Source of the DNA: Chloroflexota bacterium
GTDB lineage: Bacteria > Chloroflexota > Anaerolineae > B4-G1 > SLSP01
Assembly: GCA_012798275.1 (NCBI GenBank)
Contig: JAAZNO010000029.1
Coordinates: 1 to 11,342, forward strand
Reading direction: 5' to 3'
DNA length: 11,342 nt
A program made the translations under genes and the position numbers. The notes beneath the pieces are model-generated. The model was not told the DNA's origin. It did not search any database and saw nothing but the letters and a program-made list of their open reading frames with translations. This document shows positions 1 to 4,190 of the stretch, piece after piece. Numbering within the stretch: position 1 is the first letter of the stretch; every line of letters begins with the position of its first letter.

Positions 1-439
1 GCAATCGCACGATGCCTGCAGCATCCACTTCCAATTGCGGCACCGCTGCCCCCTGCGGCAAGGCCGCCAGCGCGACCTGAATGCCCGGCGTCTCAGCATC
101 AGCATCCACAACCTCCAGCTGCGGGACGCCGGTGTTGAGCTCCAAGCGCAATTCTCCCAGGGGCTCAGCGCTGAGGAACTGCACTTGCACAACTGCCGGC
201 GGCTGGCCGATTTCCACGACCGAAGGGGCGGTCACCACGATTTTGACGGGCGCCTCCGCAGCAAGAAAGAGAGCCTCCAGATCTTCTTCGAGAACCAATT
301 CTGCCATCGGTGTAGCGGTTTCTGTCGGCTGGGGCGTAGCGGCACTCTCCGGCTTCTGGGAAGTGCTGCAGCGGCCCAGGATGATCGCTCCCAGGAGCAG
401 CACCACAATGACGATCACGACTCTGCTCAATTTGAACAT
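1..439 (-). CDS. Exported cohesin-like domain protein, N-terminal part (cut by window edge)
   Basis: The reading frame is open from an ATG at 439-437 to the window edge, giving 146 codons with the C-terminus missing. A GAGGAGG ribosome site lies just upstream in the repeated leader at 440-489. The protein starts with a short basic stretch (MFKLSR), a hydrophobic segment at about residues 7-22 and then LGRC with Cys24. This resembles a lipobox, but Arg directly before the Cys is atypical, so it may be a lipoprotein or a membrane-anchored protein. A Thr/Pro-rich linker (about 25-45) follows. From about residue 55 the pattern VEIGQPPAVVQVQF...LELNTGVPQLEVVDAD...TPGIQV...AAGIV looks like a cohesin-type beta-sandwich, as found in exported proteins of Chloroflexota and clostridia. 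That domain call is by pattern only. Its role is unknown; extracellular protein or carbohydrate binding is an inference. Confidence 0.72.
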   Translation of the reverse strand, partial: MFKLSRVVIVIVVLLLGAIILGRCSTSQKPESAATPQPTETATPMAELVLEEDLEALFLAAEAPVKIVVTAPSVVEIGQPPAVVQVQFLSAEPLGELRLELNTGVPQLEVVDADAETPGIQVALAALPQGAAVPQLEVDAAGIVRL

Positions 440-489
440 GCTGCCCTCCTCGGAAAAATAGAGATCAGTGAACCGTGAGTAGAGAGTTG
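440..489 (-). repeat. Repeated leader, copy 1 (upstream of cohesin-like gene)
   Basis: Read on the minus strand this 5' region carries ACTCACG, GTTCACT and GATCTCT in 7-base steps, then ATTTTTCCGAGGAGG and the ATG at 439. The same order (heptads, ATTTTCCGAGGAG, start codon) precedes the CPBP protease gene at 4191 and several short ORFs here. It supplies the Shine-Dalgarno sequence of this gene. I see no convincing -35/-10 pair in it. Confidence 0.6.
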
Positions 490-500
490 TTGCAGCCCGC

Positions 501-547
501 CCCGGAATGAATTCCGGGTCTGACAGATCAAGTTCGCTGAAGCGAGC
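501..547. repeat. Two adjacent small hairpins (first part of a hairpin series)
   Basis: CCCGGAAT (501-508) pairs with ATTCCGGG (511-518) around GA. GTTCGCT (532-538) pairs with AGCGAGC (541-547) around GA, with one G-T pair. They are followed at 559-572 and 587-609 by two more hairpins of the same style. No T-tract follows any of them, so they are not ordinary intrinsic terminators. Confidence 0.6.
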
Positions 548-552
548 TCCCC

Positions 553-650
553 AAACAGCGCGCTTCAGCGCGGTTGGCTCGTGTCAGGCTGGGGATTCCA
601 TCCCCAGCCGACCCATGAACCGTCACAGCCTCTGCTCACAACTCACATTT
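553..650. repeat. Hairpin-rich direct repeat, copy 1
   Basis: This is an ungapped direct repeat of 767-864 (offset 214) with about 10 differences in 98 positions counted by eye. It contains CGCGC-TTCA-GCGCG (559-572) and a perfect 10-bp stem, GGCTGGGGAT paired with ATCCCCAGCC, around TCC (587-609). It then runs into the heptad-like stretch ending in CTCACAACTCACATTT. The stems are conserved exactly between copies, while most differences fall beyond the second stem. Confidence 0.75.
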
Positions 651-696
651 GCATCCGCGGGGGTGTGCCGCAGGGACATGTCAACTCCTCGGAAAA
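623..696 (-). repeat. Leader/small-ORF unit, copy A (embedded 18-codon ORF at 623-679)
   Basis: On the minus strand ATTTTCCGAGGAG is followed by TTGAC and an ATG at 679-677. A short frame (MSLRHTPADANVSCEQRL) stops at 623. The first 35 bases from the ATG match the short ORF at 3778 at 32 positions. After GCAAATGT the copy enters the GTGAGTTGTGAGCAG heptad region. A strong ribosome site and ATG are present, but the frame is tiny and differs after the shared part, so I annotate a repeat rather than a gene. Confidence 0.5.
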
Positions 697-701
697 TGGC
701 C

Positions 702-726
702 CCGAATGAACACGAATTTCACGAAT
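702..726. repeat. Phased ATTCGTG-type short repeat
   Basis: Read on the minus strand ATTCGTGAA, ATTCGTGTTC and ATTCGG follow each other at 9-10 base steps. The array lies just upstream of leader/small-ORF copy A. The near-helical spacing would suit a protein-binding array, but it may equally be a degenerate intergenic repeat. Confidence 0.4.
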
Positions 727-764
727 AAAATTAGAAATTCCTTGCCCCCGGGGCTGCTACGTCC

Positions 765-914
765 TCAAACACCGCGCTTCAGCGCGGTTGGCTCGTGCCA
801 GGCTGGGGATTCCATCCCCAGCCGACCCGTGAGCCGTCGCCATCGCTGCTCACGACTCACATTTTCATTCTTGGATGATGTGCACCAGCACATGGCGTCT
901 CCTCGGAAAATAAG
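765..914 (-). repeat. Leader/small-ORF unit, copy B (embedded 42-codon ORF at 765-893)
   Basis: On the minus strand CTTATTTTCCGAGGAG leads to an ATG at 893-891. The 21 bases 911-891 are identical to 4173-4193, the leader and start codon of the CPBP gene. The frame begins MCWCTSSKNENVSREQR and runs through the heptad hairpin and the hairpin repeat, ending ESPAWHEPTALKRGV before TGA at 765-767. Because its second half only translates the hairpin repeat, a conserved protein is doubtful. A longer in-frame start at 1061 would read through low-complexity octamers and is not credible. Confidence 0.5.
767..864. repeat. Hairpin-rich direct repeat, copy 2
   Basis: This is the second copy of 553-650. 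ACCGCGC (771-777) pairs with GCGCGGT (782-788) around TTCA. The 10-bp stem GGCTGGGGAT with ATCCCCAGCC spans 801-823. A third hairpin, CGTGAGC (828-834) with GCTCACG (848-854), belongs to the heptad region. The first two hairpins of the series (501-547) are not recognisable before this copy. Confidence 0.75.
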
Positions 915-923
915 ACACAGCCC

Positions 924-955
924 CACGTGCCCACGTTCACACCTTCGCACATTCA
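924..955. repeat. Degenerate octamer array 1
   Basis: Four 8-base steps are visible: CACGTGCC, CACGTTCA, CACCTTCG, CACATTCA. The array runs roughly opposite in sense to the one at 1021-1060. The 65 bases between them (956-1020) hold nothing I can name. Confidence 0.45.
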
Positions 956-1020
956 TTGATGTCTGATTATCATACCCAGGGTGGCGTAAAAGACAAGCAG
1001 CTCGGTCAAAGAGGACTCCA

Positions 1021-1060
1021 CGTGAGCACGTGAGCACGTCAACACATGAACACGCGCCCA
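1021..1060. repeat. Degenerate octamer array 2
   Basis: Five 8-base steps are visible: CGTGAGCA, CGTGAGCA, CGTCAACA, CATGAACA, CGCGCCCA. The first two are identical. The array ends 7 bases beyond the 3' end of rsmA. No terminator hairpin with a T-tract is visible after rsmA. Confidence 0.5.
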
Positions 1061-1067
1061 TGACGTC

Positions 1068-1946
1068 TCAGGCGGGATTCAACAGCGGGGCGAGGGCGCG
1101 CGCGACACGTCCCCACATCTCGAGGGACAGCGTCTCCGCGCGGAGGGTGGGATCTACATCCACGGCGGCCAGGGCCACCGAAACGGCTGCAGGTGACAGC
1201 GCCAGCGTCGCGGCGAGGCTGTTATGCAGCTGCTTGCGCTTCTGCGCGAAACCGGCGCGCACGACCTGGAAGAATAGCGGCACAGCACAATCCGTCACGG
1301 GCGGTGTTTCATAAAGGTCCAGGCGGACGACGGCAGAATCCACTGCCGGCGCCGGGAAAAAAGCGCCGCGCTTGAGCGAGAAGAGGATGCGCGGTTTGCC
1401 GTAGAACTGGATACTCACGCCGAGCAGGCTCAGCTCGCCCGGCGCGGCCACCATGCGCTCTGCCACCTCGCGCTGGACGGTCACCACGAGGCGAGCCGGG
1501 CGCACCGTCGCTTCCAGCAAATGCCGGATCACGGCAGCGGTGATGTAATAGGGCAGATTCGCCACGACGAGGTAATGCTCCAGGCGCGGACCCCACAGCG
1601 CGGGCGCCGCGCCAGGTGCCGCGACTCCCAACAACGCCGCCGGATCGAGGGCCAGCATGTCGCCATGAACCAGCTCGACGGTAGGCGCGGTGCCCAACAC
1701 GTCCCGCAGCACGTCCAACAGCTGCCCGTCCGTCTCCACCGCGATGACCCGACCAGCATGCGCCGCCAGCGCCGCAGTCAAGGTTCCCACGCCAGCTCCG
1801 ACCTCCAGGACGGTGTCCTCGGGACCCACCTCAGCCCCGGCAACAATGCGCTCCGGGACCTGCGGCGCGATGAGGAAGTTCTGCCCCAGGGATCGGCGGG
1901 GCCGCAGGCCGTAACGTTCCAACAGCTCGCGGGGATTTTCTGCCAT
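1068..1946 (-). CDS. rsmA: 16S rRNA (adenine1518-N6/adenine1519-N6)-dimethyltransferase RsmA (KsgA)
   Basis: This enzyme dimethylates two adjacent adenines in the 3'-terminal helix of 16S rRNA, using S-adenosylmethionine, during late small-subunit assembly. The 292-residue protein shows LGQNFL at 20-25, the SAM-binding VLEVGAGVGTLT at 46-57, the acidic ribose-contact residue E71, GD at 95-96, and the catalytic NLPYYI at 130-135. The C-terminal part has FFPAPAVDSAVV, FAQKRKQL and RAETLSLEMW, all typical of the family. Length is close to normal (about 270-290). I chose the ATG at 1946 because it puts LGQNFL at the usual distance; an upstream ATG at 2015 adds 23 residues lying inside the previous gene. 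The start overlaps the stop of the YabE-type gene as TGATG, so translational coupling is likely. Substrate and identity are firm by family. Confidence 0.97.
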   Translation of the reverse strand: MAENPRELLERYGLRPRRSLGQNFLIAPQVPERIVAGAEVGPEDTVLEVGAGVGTLTAALAAHAGRVIAVETDGQLLDVLRDVLGTAPTVELVHGDMLALDPAALLGVAAPGAAPALWGPRLEHYLVVANLPYYITAAVIRHLLEATVRPARLVVTVQREVAERMVAAPGELSLLGVSIQFYGKPRILFSLKRGAFFPAPAVDSAVVRLDLYETPPVTDCAVPLFFQVVRAGFAQKRKQLHNSLAATLALSPAAVSVALAAVDVDPTLRAETLSLEMWGRVARALAPLLNPA

Positions 1947-3343
1947 CAGGGATTGAGGTAGTTGATGGTAGGGGGCACCGGCGTCAGCAGGTAAACATCC
2001 ACAAAGGAGTACCACAGCTTGAGATTTTCGTCGGCGTAGCCCAGGTCAATGCGCTTGCCCTTGATGGCGCCGCCGGTATCCGCCGCCAGCCCAATCCCAT
2101 AGCCGGGAACATAGACCTGCGTGCCCAGGCGGATGAATCGGGGATCCACCGCCACAATGCCGTTGCCCATTCTGGCGCCGGTGGCCGTGTAGCCGTAGTG
2201 CGGATTGCTGGGCGAGACGCCGGCCGTGCTGGCGCTATACGAGGTCGCCAACATGCGGAACTTGCGCCAGTACTCGACAGGCCCCGAGGGAGTGTCCAGC
2301 TGTCGCACCACCACTTGGGTGCCATAGCCCATCACGCGAGGGGTCGGCGCGAGGACGACGCTTTCGCCTTCCACCCGGCGGTCAACGACCTCACCGTTCT
2401 CATAGCGGACCCGTCGCCGGCGCTCCAAAACGCCCGGCGCCCCTTCCTGAAGCAGCCCCTGGGTGTCCAGTTCCATATTTTCATCGGGGCGCCACACGGT
2501 CTCAAAGGGGATGGGACTTTGCTCGACGACGACCGTCTCCGTGACGCGGATGACACGAACCTCCTCGCCGTCTCCCAGCGTGGCATCCAGGGAAGGCACC
2601 GTATAATCCTGCCCGTTCAGCAGGACGCCCAGATCCGCAAGCACCTCCCCTACCCGATGGCGATGGGTGCGGGTGCGCAGGACGTGCCCATCCACATAAA
2701 TGGAGACCGGCACCGAACGTTCCACGCGGATGTGCATACCGCTCTGGACCGGCGTCTCGGCGGCGGGGAAGATGCGATCGGCGCGGTAAAGCAACATACC
2801 GCTTTCCAAGAGCGCCTCTCCCACCGTCTCCGCGTGCGTGTAGAAAGGCGTGCGCACAGCCCCCGTCTCCAGGACCACGGGCACGGCACGTTGCACTTCA
2901 ATGCGGAATTGCGTGTCGGCGGGATCGCTGGCGAGGGGCGCCCGCACGCTGAAGGTGTCCTGCGCGCTCAAGACGATGTCCTCCTGCGCCAGCACATCGG
3001 CGGGCGTGACCTCGTGCACGTAGCGGAGACGCTCCACCCCATCCGCGACAATCACGACGGGACGGGCGTGCTGGATCGTAATCGTCATCGCGGCCTCAAC
3101 TGGGGCGTCCAGGGCCGGCGTCAGGCGATCCTCAGCGCGCAGCGCGATCCCCAAATCGGAGAGCAGCAAGGCCACGGTGGGTTGATGGGTACGAATCTGC
3201 CGCGCCTGCCCATCTACGGAGAGTGTGACCGGGGTAAGCGTGACCTCATACGTCGCAGCGAGCGCGGTCAGCGCCAGCAGCGCGAGTAACAGCGCCACGC
3301 CGCGCTCCACCGGCCCGGTACGGGAAGAGGAGTGATCCTCCAT
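1946..3343 (-). CDS. YabE-type cell-wall protein: four DUF348 repeats, G5 domain, 3D domain
   Basis: This is an exported, membrane-anchored protein of 465 residues. A hydrophobic segment at about 15-31 (VALLLALLALTALAA) is followed by four ubiquitin-like DUF348 repeats (about 38-93, 94-153, 154-210, 211-267). A G5 domain (about 268-345) comes next, and then a C-terminal 3D domain (about 360-455) with its conserved aspartates in AVDPRF, ADTGGAIKG and RIDLG. YabE and RpfB share this plan; the 3D barrel resembles MltA lytic transglycosylases, so peptidoglycan remodelling is the likely role. The ATG at 3343-3341 is preferred because the signal segment then sits near the N-terminus. A GTG at 3394 would add 17 residues. 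A GGAGG lies 14 bases upstream, which is long. The gene may be transcribed with ffs 90 bases upstream. In Bacillus yabE also lies close to rsmA, with rnmV between; rnmV is absent here. Confidence 0.9.
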   Translation of the reverse strand: MEDHSSSRTGPVERGVALLLALLALTALAATYEVTLTPVTLSVDGQARQIRTHQPTVALLLSDLGIALRAEDRLTPALDAPVEAAMTITIQHARPVVIVADGVERLRYVHEVTPADVLAQEDIVLSAQDTFSVRAPLASDPADTQFRIEVQRAVPVVLETGAVRTPFYTHAETVGEALLESGMLLYRADRIFPAAETPVQSGMHIRVERSVPVSIYVDGHVLRTRTHRHRVGEVLADLGVLLNGQDYTVPSLDATLGDGEEVRVIRVTETVVVEQSPIPFETVWRPDENMELDTQGLLQEGAPGVLERRRRVRYENGEVVDRRVEGESVVLAPTPRVMGYGTQVVVRQLDTPSGPVEYWRKFRMLATSYSASTAGVSPSNPHYGYTATGARMGNGIVAVDPRFIRLGTQVYVPGYGIGLAADTGGAIKGKRIDLGYADENLKLWYSFVDVYLLTPVPPTINYLNP

Positions 3344-3433
3344 CAGTTTTGCGTCACCCTCCACAACGACAGCGGCGGCGAGACAGTGTGCCACTATCCC
3401 ACCGCCGGCGACCTCTCCGCACGATACCCGAAA

Positions 3434-3547
3434 GGCGACGAGGACCAGCGTGCCGCGACACCCGGAGACCAGACCTTACCGTTGCTGCCTTCCGGCCCTG
3501 GCGGGGTTCGGAAGGTTCCGCCGCGCAGCCACCAATCCTCGGCGCCC
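3434..3547 (-). ncRNA. ffs: Signal recognition particle RNA, small bacterial type (4.5S)
   Basis: This RNA pairs with the Ffh protein to target nascent membrane proteins. The minus strand contains the hallmark GNAR-loop region GGGCC-GGAA-GGCAGCAACGG (around 3485-3505) with CCGAACCCCGCC on its 5' side. The basal helix closes well: CGAGGATTGG (3541-3532) pairs with CTGGTCCTCG (3448-3439) at all ten positions including G-T pairs. It is extended by GGCG (3546-3543) with CGCC (3437-3434). The size, about 110 nt, fits the short form without an Alu domain. Exact ends are uncertain; the promoter suggests a primary 5' end near 3580, with about 30 bases possibly removed by processing. Confidence 0.93.
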
Positions 3548-3586
3548 GTCGAGCATCGTAGCGGGACTAAAGCGCTCATCGCATTC

Positions 3587-3614
3587 ATCCTAATAGAAAG
3601 CCGGAGATTGTCAA
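3587..3614 (-). promoter_or_regulatory. Promoter for ffs
   Basis: On the minus strand TTGACA (3614-3609, perfect -35) is followed after 16 bases by TAGGAT (3592-3587, 4 of 6 to the -10 consensus). Initiation would be near 3580. It lies back to back with the promoter at 3678-3706. Confidence 0.75.
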
Positions 3615-3677
3615 GCGGGGAGGTCATCCTTCGATCGATTCGGGTCATGGCGTTGGCGTATTTCCCGCCCAGAAAAC

Positions 3678-3706
3678 TTGACTCTCAAACAATTGGGTTC
3701 TATAAT
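3678..3706 (+). promoter_or_regulatory. Near-consensus sigma-70-type promoter facing the small ORF and CPBP gene
   Basis: TTGACT (3678-3683), a 17-base spacer and a perfect TATAAT (3701-3706) make this the best promoter in the window. Initiation is expected near 3713, giving a leader of about 65 bases before the ATG at 3778. The next substantial gene (4191) is nearly 480 bases away, across an insertion. Confidence 0.85.
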
Positions 3707-3727
3707 GGGCAGTGGAATCGGTTCATC

Positions 3728-3777
3728 CTACTCACGGAGCGTTAAGCGACCGTTCAGTTTTCCGCAGAGGAGTTAAC
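3728..3777 (+). repeat. Repeated leader, copy 2 (diverged)
   Basis: CTACTCACGGAG is followed, after a segment unlike the other copies, by TTTTCCGCAGAGGAG and five bases to the ATG at 3778. It matches the leader at 440-489 at both ends. The ribosome site AGAGGAG at 3766-3772 is strong. Confidence 0.5.
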
Positions 3778-3882
3778 ATGTTCCTGCGGCACGCCACCGC
3801 GGATGCAAATGTAATGTGCGGTAATTGTTCAGTCTGGCCTCAGGTAGCCCGACGGCGATGGATAAACCTTTGTGAGCTGTAG
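3778..3882 (+). CDS. Short ORF, 34 codons, in leader/small-ORF unit copy C (probably interrupted)
   Basis: An ATG lies 5 bases after AGAGGAG and about 65 bases downstream of a near-consensus promoter, so this frame is probably transcribed and could be translated. The peptide begins MFLRHATADANV and ends INLCEL; it has two Cys in CGNC and a later Cys. The first 35 bases match the short ORF at 679 (minus) at 32 positions. From about codon 15 the frame runs into the 304-bp insertion, so its C-terminal half is probably not original. I recognise no family. It may be a leader peptide, a remnant, or simply a repeat that happens to contain a start signal. Confidence 0.3.
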   Translation: MFLRHATADANVMCGNCSVWPQVARRRWINLCEL

Positions 3883-3900
3883 CTTTTGCCCCTCCCCCAG

Positions 3901-3938
3901 CCCCCTCCCCAACGGCGCCTGCGCCGTTGGGGAGGGGG
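3901..3938. repeat. Perfect 18-bp hairpin a
   Basis: The left arm CCCCCTCCCCAACGGCGC (3901-3918) is fully complementary to 3921-3938, with only CT between them (an effective 4-base loop). It is followed on the plus strand by an A-rich linker. It has no T-tract on either strand and so is not a normal terminator. Confidence 0.85.
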
Positions 3939-3988
3939 AGAAAAAATAAGGGGTTTTGCAGGCGGGCTACGCCCGCCTGCAAAACCCC
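3939..3988 (-). terminator. Perfect 18-bp hairpin b, terminator-like on the minus strand
   Basis: GGGGTTTTGCAGGCGGGC (3950-3967) is fully complementary to 3971-3988 around TAC. On the minus strand the stem is followed by TTATTTTTTC (3949-3940), the form of an intrinsic terminator. No minus-strand gene lies upstream, so it would act only on antisense or element-derived transcripts. Confidence 0.6.
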
Positions 3989-4035
3989 ACAAAAAAAATT
4001 CCCCTTCCCCCCGCGCAAGGCGCGGGGGGAAGGGG
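3989..4035 (-). terminator. Perfect 16-bp hairpin c, terminator-like on the minus strand
   Basis: CCCCTTCCCCCCGCGC (4001-4016) is fully complementary to 4020-4035 around AAG. On the minus strand the stem is followed by AATTTTTTTT (4000-3991), a textbook U-tract. With hairpin b it forms a double terminator facing away from the CPBP gene. Confidence 0.65.
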
Positions 4036-4125
4036 CCAGGGAATAGGGGGCAAGAATTGATTCTCAATCTTCAGCAGTCGCCATGAAACCTTGCATTTTT
4101 TAGCCAATGGCTGAACAGTTACCAT

Positions 4126-4185
4126 GTGAATCGTGACTACGACAGCTCTCGACTCACGACTCACTGCTCTCTATTTTCCGAGGAG
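4126..4185 (+). repeat. Repeated leader, copy 3 (upstream of CPBP gene)
   Basis: GTGAATCGTGA (4126-4136) can pair with TCACGACTCAC (4154-4164) with one mismatch. CTCGACTCACGACTCACTG shows 7-base periodicity, and CTATTTTCCGAGGAG ends in the ribosome site of the gene at 4191. Without gaps, 46 of 60 positions match 5518-5577. Its last part is identical to the leader at 911-894 on the minus strand. Confidence 0.65.
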
Positions 4186-4190
4186 ACGCC

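Larger units (their letters stand above)
3820..4123. mobile_element. Small non-coding insertion with inverted ends (MITE-like)
   Basis: GGTAATTGTTCAG (3820-3832) and CTGAACAGTTACC (4111-4123) are inverted copies matching at 12 of 13 positions. ATGTG stands just outside both ends (3814-3818 and 4124-4128), one base off the left end. The flanks together resemble the uninterrupted sister copies on the minus strand (AAATGTGAGTCGTGA near 865-845 and AAATGTGAGTTGTGA near 651-635), which is good evidence of an insertion. The element has no transposase frame. Its interior is dominated by three perfect hairpins. A GTAA end is reminiscent of IS66-family ends, but the family assignment is only a guess. 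A non-autonomous element moved in trans is the likeliest reading. Confidence 0.6.

Noticed and set aside
35..478. Two overlapping open frames on the plus strand
   Set aside because: Low-complexity translations antisense to the cohesin-like gene, which has a good start signal and signal segment.
501..864. CRISPR array
   Set aside because: The repeats are two copies of a 98-base block with internal palindromes. There is no constant short repeat with unique spacers and no cas gene.
765..1061. 98-codon minus-strand frame
   Set aside because: Its N-terminal half translates octamer and filler repeats. Only the internal start at 893 has a ribosome site, and even that frame reads through a hairpin repeat.
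1947..2015. Upstream ATG at 2015 for rsmA
   Set aside because: It would add 23 residues coded inside the YabE-type gene with no family support. The ATG at 1946 gives the normal N-terminus.
2198..3289. Long open frame on the plus strand (363 codons)
   Set aside because: It lies fully antisense to the YabE-type gene, whose domains are clear. It is a shadow frame caused by high GC.
3901..4035. Plus-strand terminators for the promoter at 3678
   Set aside because: On the plus strand the hairpins are followed by A-rich or mixed sequence, not T-tracts; the U-tracts are on the minus strand.
3820..4123. Assignment of the insertion to the IS66 family
   Set aside because: The GTAA ends fit, but IS66 elements make 8-bp duplications. 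Only 5 of 8 positions match at that spacing, and no transposase is present. Left unassigned.
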